NCBI GenBank assembly: GCA_965216915.1
Contig: CBDCGS010000010.1
Coordinates: 62,001 to 126,000, forward strand
Source: CBDCGS01 sp965216915
GTDB taxonomy: Bacteria; Pseudomonadota; Alphaproteobacteria; UBA828
DNA length: 64,000 nucleotides
Direction of reading: 5' to 3'
Shown here: positions 1 to 8,554 of the stretch, piece by piece
How positions within the stretch are numbered: the stretch's first letter is position 1
Layout of the letters: every line of letters begins with the position of its first letter
Translations under genes and position numbers: made by a program
The notes under the pieces: model-generated
Seen by the model: only the letters and a program-made list of their open reading frames with translations
The model's database searches: none
What the model was told of the DNA's origin: nothing

Positions 1-164
1 CCGCGTCCCTGGAGGAACGAGACCAGGATGATCGCGAGCAGCGGGATGACCACGCCGCCGAACCACACCACGCTGAAGCCGCCCAGGGACCAAACGCCCG
101 CGGGCAGGCGGGGCATGACGCGGCGGATGAGATCTTGCGGGGCGGCTGGAGCGGCAGCGACCAT
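1..164 (-). CDS. ABC transporter permease, N-terminal part (runs off window)
   Basis: Only the first 54 codons or so are in the window. The reading begins MVAAAPAAPQDLIRRV and goes into a hydrophobic stretch containing the run VVIPLLAIILVSF, which looks like the first membrane helix of a PotB/PotC-type inner-membrane permease. It lies on the same strand just downstream of a periplasmic binding-protein gene, separated by a strong hairpin, which is the usual order in a polyamine/opine-type importer. The family call rests on that context plus one helix and is an inference. The start at 164 is the only ATG that leads straight into the hydrophobic segment. Confidence 0.6.
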   Translation of the reverse strand, partial: MVAAAPAAPQDLIRRVMPRLPAGVWSLGGFSVVWFGGVVIPLLAIILVSFLQGR

Positions 165-185
165 CGGGACGAGGCGGTGTCACGT

Positions 186-220
186 CCTGGCCTGCCCCGC
201 GTCGCGCGGGGCAGGCCAGG
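186..220 (-). terminator. Perfect 16-bp hairpin between binding-protein and permease genes
   Basis: Positions 186-201 and 205-220 are exact reverse complements (arm CCTGGCCTGCCCCGCG) around a 3-nt loop. No T-run follows on the minus strand. It sits 26 bp after the stop of the binding-protein gene and 22 bp before the permease start. Such hairpins commonly stabilise the upstream message or attenuate read-through, so the binding protein is made in excess over the permease. The structure is seen directly; the role is inferred. Confidence 0.6.
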
Positions 221-246
221 CGTGCGTGCTTGTTGTTGAGGCGGAC

Positions 247-1467
247 TTAGGCGTTGAGCACGCGGTCCATCTGCGCCTGCATTTCCTGCAGGTGCTCGGG
301 CACCGCGCTGAACCAGAAGTCCTCCTTGGCGAACTTGATCTTCATCTTCTCCTGCGCCTCGGTCATCGGCGCGGAGATGTCATCCATGCCGTTGCTCATG
401 GCATATTCGGTGGCCAAGTCGGGCCGGCCATTCAGGTAGCCACGGAGCGGCGTGATGGTCGAGGCGTAGCCGCCGCTCAGGAACCAGTTGAGCGCCGTGT
501 AGACCTCCTCGAGGTTGCCGCGATCCTCGACCTGAGACGGGATGTAGGCCGCGTGCATCCACTTCGTGTAGAACTCCTTCGCAGTGGCATACACCCAATC
601 GCCGCCGGCCTTGTTGGCTTCGCGCACGGCCGGCTCCCAGCACCGGATCGCGTCGACTTCGCCGTTCTTCATGTCGGCGACCTGGTCGTCGAAGATCTTC
701 CAGAAGTTGCGGAACTGGCCGGCTTCCTTGCGTTCGATCAGGAAGTCCGCGGTCGCTTTGGCCTCTTCGGGCGAGGGGTTGAGGATGTCCTTGACCTCGA
801 GCTGACCGGAGTTCTTGAGGTAGGCGAGTGCCTCCCAAAGGTAGATGTAGTTGTCACCGGTCGACGAGCGGCCCATGGTCTTCTCGCTCTCGAAGACGAG
901 CGACCAGGAGGCCTCCTCCGGCGGGCGCGGCTCGTTGAGCTTCGCCGGCAGATAGCCGAAGCTATCCGCGTTCATCGCAAGCGGCATGCCCCAGACGTTG
1001 CCGCCGTCGGGACTGAGATCGCGCACCAGATAGGGCACCGCCTTGATGCTGTCCGGCATGCCGCCCCAGTTCGGCACGGCCGAGGTTTGGGCCTGCATGA
1101 TGTAGCCGCCGTCGATCAGGGTTTGTTCCGTGCCGGACAGCGTGGACATCAGGTCGAAGCGATCGCCGGCATCGTTGACCTCGATCTCGGTGAGGAAGAT
1201 GCCCGGATCGTCCTTGATCACGGTGTCTTCCATCTTGAGGCCGGTGTCCGCTTCGAAGCGCGTCCAGTCGCCCGGAATCATGGTCGGCGCGGTGAAGAGC
1301 ATGCGGATCACGCCCTTCTCGGCGGCTTTCGAGCGGCGCGTCAAGCCTTGCAGGACGGCGGGCGCGCCCGCGATCACCGCGCCGGCCGCGGCGCCCTTGA
1401 TCACCTGCCGGCGTGACAGCGGGAAATAAAGATGCTTGCTAACCTGTTTCGGTTTTCTGCTTTTCAT
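247..1467 (-). CDS. ABC transporter periplasmic substrate-binding protein, Tat-exported (PotD-like)
   Basis: 406 aa. A twin-arginine signal (SRRQVIKG, Arg19-Arg20, followed by an Ala/Gly-rich hydrophobic segment) sends the folded protein to the periplasm. The rest has the look of a family 1/PotD-PotF extracellular solute-binding protein: an early stretch IRMLFTAP, a hinge-type region around GGNVWGMPLAMNADSFGYL, and a late Trp/Tyr-rich C-terminal lobe. It should capture a small solute, perhaps a polyamine, opine or similar cation, and deliver it to the permease whose start lies downstream at 1-164. A GGAGG Shine-Dalgarno precedes the ATG by 10 nt. The exact substrate cannot be read from sequence. 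Confidence 0.85.
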   Translation of the reverse strand: MKSRKPKQVSKHLYFPLSRRQVIKGAAAGAVIAGAPAVLQGLTRRSKAAEKGVIRMLFTAPTMIPGDWTRFEADTGLKMEDTVIKDDPGIFLTEIEVNDAGDRFDLMSTLSGTEQTLIDGGYIMQAQTSAVPNWGGMPDSIKAVPYLVRDLSPDGGNVWGMPLAMNADSFGYLPAKLNEPRPPEEASWSLVFESEKTMGRSSTGDNYIYLWEALAYLKNSGQLEVKDILNPSPEEAKATADFLIERKEAGQFRNFWKIFDDQVADMKNGEVDAIRCWEPAVREANKAGGDWVYATAKEFYTKWMHAAYIPSQVEDRGNLEEVYTALNWFLSGGYASTITPLRGYLNGRPDLATEYAMSNGMDDISAPMTEAQEKMKIKFAKEDFWFSAVPEHLQEMQAQMDRVLNA

Positions 1468-1641
1468 GGTGGGTCATCCTCCGCAGACGTTCGTGGACTC
1501 CATGCCATCGGCTCCGAGGAACGATGGACACTATCCCTTTCACGATCCGGCGTTTTTCGCCGGATGCGTCTTACCGTCGCCACATTGTCGCACCCGATCA
1601 GGCGTGGTGCCAACCCAAAGCTGGTCGGTTCGAGGGGTTTC

Positions 1642-3212
1642 TCACGCGTTCGCCAGCACCAGATCGGCGCCCTTTTCGCCGATCATGATGGCGGGCGCAT
1701 TGGTGTTGCCGGAGGTGAGGCGGGGCATGATCGAGGCGTCGATGACGCGGAGGTTCTCGATGCCGCGCACGCGGAGCTCGTCGTCGACCACCGCCAGCGG
1801 GTCGTCGCCCATCTTGCAGGTGCCGACGGGGTGGTAGAGCGTCGAGCCGGTGCGGCGCGCGTGGTCGAGCAGGGCCTCGTCGGTGTCGCAGGCGGAGCCG
1901 GGCAGGTGCTCGGCCTCGACATGCGCCGCGAGCGGCGTCGTCGCCACGATCTCGCGCGCGATGCGCAGACCCCCGATCAGCGCCTGCCGATCCGTCTCGG
2001 TCGCAAGAAAGTTCGGTCGGATGGCCGGGTGGGCGAAAGGGTCCGGCGATTGAATGTGGATGGAGCCGCGGCTCTCGGGCCTCAGCTGCGCCGGCCCAAA
2101 GGTGAGCCCGGGCCACCGGTCCAGCACGCGCTTCTTCGGATCGGCGAAGCTCGCATGCGCGATGTGATACTGCACGTCGGGGGTCGCCAATTCCGGCTTG
2201 GTCTTGACGAAGCCGACGATGATGCCGGCCGTGAAGGTGAGCGCGCCGCGGCGGGCGAGCGCGTATTTGAGCACTTCGCGCACCAGGCCGAGGCCCCGCA
2301 GACCCTCGTTGAGCGTCGGAACGCCGCGCATGCGCCATACCATGCGCGCGATGTAGTGATCTTGGTGATTCTCGCCGACCCCGGGCAGCGCGTGGTGCAC
2401 CGAGATGCCGTGGGCCTGGAGCACGCTCGGATCACCGATGCCCGAAAGCTCCAGGAGCTGCGGTGACTGCACGGCGCCGGCGGAGAGGATGACGGCGCGG
2501 CCCGCCCGTGCCTCATGGGTGGCGCCTCGGCGGCGATAGGCGATGCCGACTGCCTTCTTGCCCTCCAGCAGAATCTTCGTCGTATGCGCCCCGGTGAGCA
2601 CGCGGAGGTTCGCCCGCCCGCGCGCCGGGTGCAGATAGGCCCGCGCCGCGCTGTGGCGCCGGCCGCCTTTCTGCGTCACCTGGAAATAGTTGAAGCCCTC
2701 CTGGGAGGCACCGTTGTAATCCGCATTGCGGGGATAACCGGCGCGGTCTGCGGCGTCGACGACCATGTCGAGCAGCGGCGCGGTCTCGCGCATGTCGGCG
2801 ACGTTCAGCGGTCCGCCGGTGGCGTGATAGGCGTCCGCGCCGCTTTCCCGGTGCTCCGCCTTCTTGAAGTAGGGCAGCACGTCTTGATAGGACCAGCCGC
2901 GATTGCCGAGCTGCGCCCAACCGTCGAAATCCTCCGCCTGGCCGCGCACATAGACCATTGCGTTGATCGAGCTCGAGCCGCCGATCACCTTGCCGCGCGG
3001 CACAGGGATCGGCCGATCATAGGTGGAGGGCTCGGGTTCGGTGTCGAAGAGCCAGTTCACCTCCGGCATCGCCATCGTCTTGATGTAGCCGACCGGAACG
3101 TGGATCCAGGGATTGCGGTCCGGGCCGCCCGCCTCGAGCAAAAGCACCCGGTGGCGGCCGCTCTCGGTGAGCCGATTGGCAAGCACACACCCCGCCGAGC
3201 CGGCGCCGACGA

Positions 3213-3234
<22 letters not shown>
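1642..3234 (-). CDS. GMC-family FAD-dependent oxidoreductase (choline/alcohol dehydrogenase-like)
   Basis: 530 aa, the usual size for the family. The N-terminus has the FAD-binding Rossmann motif (YVIVGAGSAGCVLANRL, residues about 6-22), then the GMC region GKVIGGSSSINAMVYVRG. The C-terminal catalytic part has HPVGTCKMG with the active-site His near residue 468, followed by the SGNTNAPAI stretch that supplies the second catalytic His/Asn position. It probably oxidises a small alcohol or choline-like substrate in the cytoplasm. It is upstream and co-oriented with the binding-protein gene (174 bp gap), so oxidation of the imported solute is possible. On the transcript, CTCCCC upstream can pair with the GGGGAG of the ribosome-binding site, which might restrain translation. 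Confidence 0.85.
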
Positions 3235-4067
<833 letters not shown>

Positions 4068-4220
4068 GGGAGCCTCCGAGAATCCGTGGACTCCGCGCAT
4101 TGCATCATCGCGCGGTGAAAAATTTCTCAGGAGAACCGGTAAATTTGCTGCAAATTCGCGCGGCGAATACCGATTGACGATGGTGCGCGTCAACTCCCGC
4201 CGCGGGGCGCGTCGTGGCTA

Positions 4221-5456
4221 TCACGCGTCTCCGTCGACCACACTCTCGTGCCAACGCGCGTACTGCGTTTCGCGCGCTTCGGCGGTGTCGGGCACGACCG
4301 TCTCGAGGCGGGGCGCGAAATCACTCGCCTTGAGCGGTCGCGTCTCGATGACGTAGGAGCGGATGCTCTGCAGACCCTGATCGACCAAATCGGGAATGCG
4401 CGGATTCATTTCCGCGAGCATGGTTGCGGTCACCTCTTTGCAGAGGCGGGCGATCTCGCGTCCCGTCAGGCGCTCGGTTTTCTCGGCGAGCGCGTCATAG
4501 GAGACCGAGCGACGGTCGAGCGGAACGCCGCGTCCCTCGAGGTGAATGCGAAAGATCTCGGCGCGCGCCTCGGTGTCGGGCAAGCCGATGAGAACGCGCC
4601 GCTCGAAGCGCGAGAGCACGGCGGCGTCGAGGTCCCATGGGCGATTGGTGGCGCCGATCGTCATCACGAGGTTGCGCCGGCCCTTCTGCGCGAAGCCGTC
4701 GATCTCGGAGAGGATCGCGGCGAGCATCTGTTGGTGGTAGAGCTGACCTTCCTGGCCGCGGCTCTTGCAAAGCGCGTCGAACTCGTCGATGAACACGATC
4801 GAGGGCCGGCCATCGCGCGTGAACTTGCGCGCCACCCGGTAGAGCGTCGAGATCAGCCGGCCCGATTCGCCGACCCATTTGCTGACGATCTGGCTCGCCT
4901 TCACATTGAAGAAGGTCGCGCTGAGCTTGTTCGCGATGGCGCAGGCGAGCAGCGTTTTCCCGGTGCCGGGTGGCCCATAGAACATGATGTTCTGCCAGCC
5001 CTCGACCTCGAGGCCATCGGGCATCGTCGCCATCGCAAGCCCGTAGTGAAACTTGAGCTCCGTCTTGAGGGCGGTGAGCCCGCCGATGGACTCCCAGTGG
5101 ATCGAGCGGGGACGGTCGTCGATGAGGAGAAGGATCTGCTGCTCGAGCGCATCCGATTCCTCGTCGGAGAACGCGACCTCGTCGGCCTCGTGGTCGGTCG
5201 ACGGCTTCACGCGCCCCATGTCCATGCGGCCCTTGGAGACGAGCGCGCGGGAGCGCTGGCGATATTCATTCGCGCGCACCGTCATGGTGCGACGCTCCTC
5301 GCCCTCGTTGAGCTGCTCGATCAGCTGATCGGCGAACTGCGCCGCCTTGTTATAGGAGCGCGAGGCCTCCTCCGCCTTGCCGACGGCAAGGCGCGTGTTC
5401 GCCTCCGTCAACATCCGGTCGATCGAACGCCTCAGCGCGTCGGAGCCGGGCTGCAT
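4221..5456 (-). CDS. Vps4/katanin-like AAA ATPase with MIT-like N-terminal domain
   Basis: 411 aa. Residues 1 to about 80 form a helical region patterned like a MIT domain (EEASRSYNKAAQFADQL, later EYRQRSRAL). Residues about 118-300 are a single AAA module: entry WESIGGLTALK, Walker A GPPGTGKT (161-168), pore loop SKWVGES (192-198) of the type shared by Vps4, katanin and spastin, Walker B IVFIDEFDAL (about 220-229), second-region-of-homology GATNRPWDLDAAVLSRFERR with the arginine fingers. The end (LKASDFAPRL, then YARWHESV) resembles the Vps4 C-terminal helix. No obvious beta-domain insertion is present. By family it should form a hexamer that threads and remodels a protein substrate in the cytoplasm. 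No partner is next to it. The architecture is read directly; the MIT and C-terminal assignments are by pattern. Confidence 0.85.
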   Translation of the reverse strand: MQPGSDALRRSIDRMLTEANTRLAVGKAEEASRSYNKAAQFADQLIEQLNEGEERRTMTVRANEYRQRSRALVSKGRMDMGRVKPSTDHEADEVAFSDEESDALEQQILLLIDDRPRSIHWESIGGLTALKTELKFHYGLAMATMPDGLEVEGWQNIMFYGPPGTGKTLLACAIANKLSATFFNVKASQIVSKWVGESGRLISTLYRVARKFTRDGRPSIVFIDEFDALCKSRGQEGQLYHQQMLAAILSEIDGFAQKGRRNLVMTIGATNRPWDLDAAVLSRFERRVLIGLPDTEARAEIFRIHLEGRGVPLDRRSVSYDALAEKTERLTGREIARLCKEVTATMLAEMNPRIPDLVDQGLQSIRSYVIETRPLKASDFAPRLETVVPDTAEARETQYARWHESVVDGDA

Positions 5457-5501
5457 CGTGCTCTGGCCTCCATCGCGGTTTCACTGCCGCACGAGGCAGA
5501 G

Positions 5502-5513
5502 TCCTATATAGGA
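5502..5513. promoter_or_regulatory. Palindrome TCCTATATAGGA upstream of the AAA ATPase gene
   Basis: A perfect 12-bp palindrome in otherwise GC-rich DNA, 46 bp upstream of the AAA start. The central TATATA could be a -10 element read leftward; no convincing -35 is seen. It may be an operator or promoter core. Confidence 0.35.
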
Positions 5514-5589
5514 AACCGGGGCTGGAGGCGAGTTTGCGACGGCCCGACCCGGAGGTGGACAGTCGCTTTCCCCGAAGGCCGGCCGCGGC

Positions 5590-6318
5590 TCAGCCTTCGT
5601 CGACGGCGCCTTCCAGGCGGTCCCAGTCGGTGATCACGACGCCGTCGAACGGCCGCATGATCTCGATGGAGCCGTCGCGTTTGAGATCGGCAAGCGCGCG
5701 GCTCACGGTTTCGGACGCGAGGCCCAGATAATCGCCGATATCAGCCTGGCTCATTGCCAGCGGAACCCGCTCGCATCCGTCGCTCCCGTCGATCGGTATG
5801 GCAAGGCGCTCGGCGCATTCCACGAGAAATGTCGCAAGCCGCTCCTTGGCCGTTTTGCGTCCCAGCAGCAAGAGGCGTTCCTGCGCCGCGGCGAAGGACC
5901 GATCGAACTGGGCGAGCAGGCTTTTCTCTAGGGCCGGCGAACGCGTTGCCAGCTGATGCAGCCGAGCTCTCGGAATCGCGCACACCGTGACGTCGTCGAT
6001 CGCCTCTGCGGCATAGGCGTAGGCACCGCCGAGCGAGAGACCGACAAGGTCTCCCGGGAAGAAAAACGCGACGATCTGGCGGCGTCCATCCAGGGTCATC
6101 TTATAGCCGGCGACCGTGCCGCTAATCAGGCGGTAGACGGTCTCGGCGTCGTCCTGATCGAAGAACAAGGTCTCGTGGGGCGTCAGTCGGCGCGTCAGGC
6201 CGATGGCCTCGAGCTGACCGACCGGTGCGGCCGATGATGGCCGATGCTCCGGACCACGTGTCACAAAATCCCACGGGCCGACTTCGTTAGCGATACGCTG
6301 ACTTGCAACTCCGCTCAT
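5590..6318 (-). CDS. Crp/Fnr-family transcription regulator (FixK/Dnr-like)
   Basis: 242 aa from the ATG at 6318; a longer open frame upstream is antisense to the hydrolase gene and is not used. Residues about 35-125 form the cyclic-nucleotide-binding-type beta barrel (LISGTVAGYKMTLDGRRQIV, then FFPGDLVGLS). A long dimer helix follows, then a winged HTH with recognition helix SETVSRALADLKRDG. Glu203 and Ser206-Arg207 are the E..SR residues of FNR/FixK proteins that read TTGAT-N4-ATCAA sites. There is no N-terminal Cys cluster, so it is not an oxygen-sensing Fnr itself and is more like FixK, NnrR or Dnr. It is divergent from the hydrolase gene (168-bp gap). The nap operon at 24.5 kb carries a matching box. 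Confidence 0.85.
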   Translation of the reverse strand: MSGVASQRIANEVGPWDFVTRGPEHRPSSAAPVGQLEAIGLTRRLTPHETLFFDQDDAETVYRLISGTVAGYKMTLDGRRQIVAFFFPGDLVGLSLGGAYAYAAEAIDDVTVCAIPRARLHQLATRSPALEKSLLAQFDRSFAAAQERLLLLGRKTAKERLATFLVECAERLAIPIDGSDGCERVPLAMSQADIGDYLGLASETVSRALADLKRDGSIEIMRPFDGVVITDWDRLEGAVDEG

Positions 6319-6486
6319 GGCGAGCCTCCCCCGCACGCTATCCAAGGCCAAGATCGCGATGGAAGCGCCCGGATGTAATTCGGGAGGCTCCGTACGGGAA
6401 ACCCCGTATGCGCGGCGTGGGCTTCCCGGCGCGTGGTCCACCGGATAGGCTGCGGCGCGAAGGCGGTCGAGAAAGGAGCGCGCGCG

Positions 6487-7197
6487 ATGAGCCAGATCTA
6501 CGTCTATGGCGAGAGGCGGCCCCTGCCGGAGGATCCGGCGTTCGACTCGTTTTTGACTCCGGGGCGGACGGCCGTGGTCTCGATCGACATGCACGAAGGC
6601 CATCTGAGCGAGGATCCGGACTGCCCGTGCCCCGCGCCCCGCGCGCGGGAGATCGTGGCGCCCATCGACGCGTTTCACACCGCCTGCCGGGCCCGCGGCA
6701 TCCCGATCATCCATGTGCGGACGGGGCTCCGCCCGTCGGGCCGCGACGACATCAAAGGCGGGGTGAGCGCCTGGCGGCTGGTCTTTCCGCTCCTCGTCGG
6801 GCCGATTCCCGGCGCCGACGGCCATGCGCTCGAGGGCAGCCGCTGGACGGCGCTGCGTACCCACGTCGCGCCCGAGGACGAGATGGTCACCACCAAGAAG
6901 CGGCTCTCGATCTTCCACCCGACTGATCTCGACTTCCTGCTCCGCAACATGGACGCGCGCGTCGTCGTTCTGAACGGCGGCTTCACCGACTGCTGCGTGT
7001 TGAACGCGGCCTTCGATGCCTCGAACCGCGACTACCGCGTTGTCGTGGCGCGAGACCTGGTGCGCGGCACCAACGAGGAGATGGAGGCTGCCGCGCTCAA
7101 GATGATGTCGATCCACATGGCCCTGGTGATGGACGCGGCCGATATCCTCCACGCGTGGGATGCCCGCGGCGCCTCGCAGGCGCGCGCGGCGGAGTAG
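6487..7197 (+). CDS. Isochorismatase-like cysteine hydrolase
   Basis: 236 aa. The isochorismatase/nicotinamidase fold is recognisable from its triad positions: Asp34 in VVSIDMHEG, Lys138 in TTKKRLSIF, and Cys170 in GGFTDCCVLNAAFDA. The family hydrolyses amides such as nicotinamide, N-carbamoyl compounds or biuret, or vinyl ethers such as isochorismate; which applies here is not evident. An AAGGAG at about 6473 sets the start at 6487; open frame further upstream lacks one. The gene stands alone, divergent from the FixK-like regulator. Confidence 0.85.
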   Translation: MSQIYVYGERRPLPEDPAFDSFLTPGRTAVVSIDMHEGHLSEDPDCPCPAPRAREIVAPIDAFHTACRARGIPIIHVRTGLRPSGRDDIKGGVSAWRLVFPLLVGPIPGADGHALEGSRWTALRTHVAPEDEMVTTKKRLSIFHPTDLDFLLRNMDARVVVLNGGFTDCCVLNAAFDASNRDYRVVVARDLVRGTNEEMEAAALKMMSIHMALVMDAADILHAWDARGASQARAAE

Positions 7198-7304
7198 GCG
7201 CGGGTGGAAAGTCGCACGCTCCGTTCGAGCCTCGTCACGGCCAACGGCAGAGCGATCGCCTAGAGCTGGGGCAACGCCACGGTTCAACACGTGGAGGACC
7301 CGCA

Positions 7305-7451
7305 ATGTTGGTCAAGGCCATCCCGTTCGTTTTCGTCGTCGCGTTCATCGCGGTGAGTGTCGCCGCCCACGGTGCGGAGGCGGTCTCGCATCAAGGAGCG
7401 ACGAATTCGCGGCCCCCCGCGGCGGGCTTCGACATCGCCAACCGACCCTGA
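7305..7451 (+). CDS. Small secreted peptide, function unknown
   Basis: 48 aa, with a GTGGAGGA ribosome-binding site just before the ATG. The first 25 residues form a textbook signal peptide (MLVKAIPFVFVVAFIAVSVA then AHGAEA). That leaves a mature peptide of about 23 residues with no Cys or recognised motif. It is convergent with the acyltransferase-partner gene. No family is recognised. Confidence 0.45.
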   Translation: MLVKAIPFVFVVAFIAVSVAAHGAEAVSHQGATNSRPPAAGFDIANRP

Positions 7452-7470
7452 GCGGCGCCGCGTTCCGACC

Positions 7471-8547
7471 TCACGACCCCGCCCTGGTGTCGAGGACGAC
7501 AGACATGGAATTGGGCGCGCGCGTTCCGTCCCGCAAATAGAGCCCAATTTGACGGACGATGAGCTGGGCCGTCGCGACGCCATAGTGCAGCGAATCCCAG
7601 TAACGCGTGTCGTCCGTGGTGATCTCCGATGCGCGCATGTAGTCGAGAATCACCACGTTCTCGTAGCCGCGCGCGATGGTGGCGAGGCGGCTCTTGCACT
7701 CGGCGCGAAGCTCACTCCGCCGGCTGCCCGCACGCCCTTGGGCGAAGTTGTGGTAGGGGACGAACACGATCAGCTTGAGTGTTTCCGCCGGCAGCGCTTC
7801 CATCGCCTCGACGAACAGGTCGTGCACGCCGAACGCGATCGCCCGCCGTTCGTCGGGGCTCATCTCGGGCTCGGCGAGCGGTGGCAGCGTGGGCGTCGGC
7901 GGATTGTTGCCGTAGATCAGCGTGCGGGCACGCGCGAGATCGTACTCGGTCTGCGGCGGCAGGAAATTCTCGAAACCGTTCACCTGGTAGCGGCTCTCCT
8001 CACCGAGGCCGAATTCGTAGCCAAACATCCGCACCGCGATCTCGAGGGTCTTGCCATCGAAGAGGTGGAGCAGGTCGTTCCACGGGTTGTGGTCGTACAT
8101 CCAAGGCGGAAACCGCCTGAACGTCAGGGTGTCGTAGTGCTCACCCTCGATGCACCAAACGTCGTCGATGCCCCATAGCACCGTGCGCAGGCGACGTGCC
8201 TCGCGCACCCGCACCTCCGCGACCAGGCGCGCCAGTTGCAGCTGTTCCCAGGCGGTCGCGCTGTTCATGGCGAGCGCCGCAAAGGCGCCGCCGATCTCGC
8301 GATCCAGATCGGCGGGGTTCAGCAGGCGGATCGACGAGGTGCCAAACACGGCGCTGTCGAAACGCCCATCGCGCGCGACGGAGGGATAGAGAAACCGCTG
8401 GTTGGTATCCATGAGCGGCACGTCCTCGATGCCGCGGCCGGGGATGTTCCGGTAGGGATTGGCCCAAACGATGAACGCCGCGACAACCACGACGAGCACG
8501 CAGAACGTCGCGATGAAAATACGGTTGAAGGATCTCCACGCGCGCAT
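7471..8547 (-). CDS. Periplasmic SGNH-like partner of the MBOAT acyltransferase (AlgJ/DltD-like)
   Basis: 358 aa from the ATG at 8547. One N-terminal membrane anchor (residues about 10-30, FIATFCVLVVVVAAFIVWAN) is followed by a periplasmic domain. It has a likely nucleophile Ser in FGTSSIRLL and a DSLH motif (Asp-x-x-His) near the C-terminus, as in SGNH esterases/acetyltransferases. It starts 7 bp after the stop of the membrane O-acyltransferase, so the two are translationally linked. The pair probably moves an acyl group across the membrane onto an exported polysaccharide, by analogy with AlgI-AlgJ/X or DltB-DltD. The acceptor is unknown. Confidence 0.75.
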   Translation of the reverse strand: MRAWRSFNRIFIATFCVLVVVVAAFIVWANPYRNIPGRGIEDVPLMDTNQRFLYPSVARDGRFDSAVFGTSSIRLLNPADLDREIGGAFAALAMNSATAWEQLQLARLVAEVRVREARRLRTVLWGIDDVWCIEGEHYDTLTFRRFPPWMYDHNPWNDLLHLFDGKTLEIAVRMFGYEFGLGEESRYQVNGFENFLPPQTEYDLARARTLIYGNNPPTPTLPPLAEPEMSPDERRAIAFGVHDLFVEAMEALPAETLKLIVFVPYHNFAQGRAGSRRSELRAECKSRLATIARGYENVVILDYMRASEITTDDTRYWDSLHYGVATAQLIVRQIGLYLRDGTRAPNSMSVVLDTRAGS

Positions 8548-8554
8548 CGTCGGC

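Noticed and set aside
5590..7305. A 571-codon frame extending the Crp/Fnr gene upstream
   Set aside because: The extension is antisense to the isochorismatase-like gene; the family-like start is the ATG at 6318.
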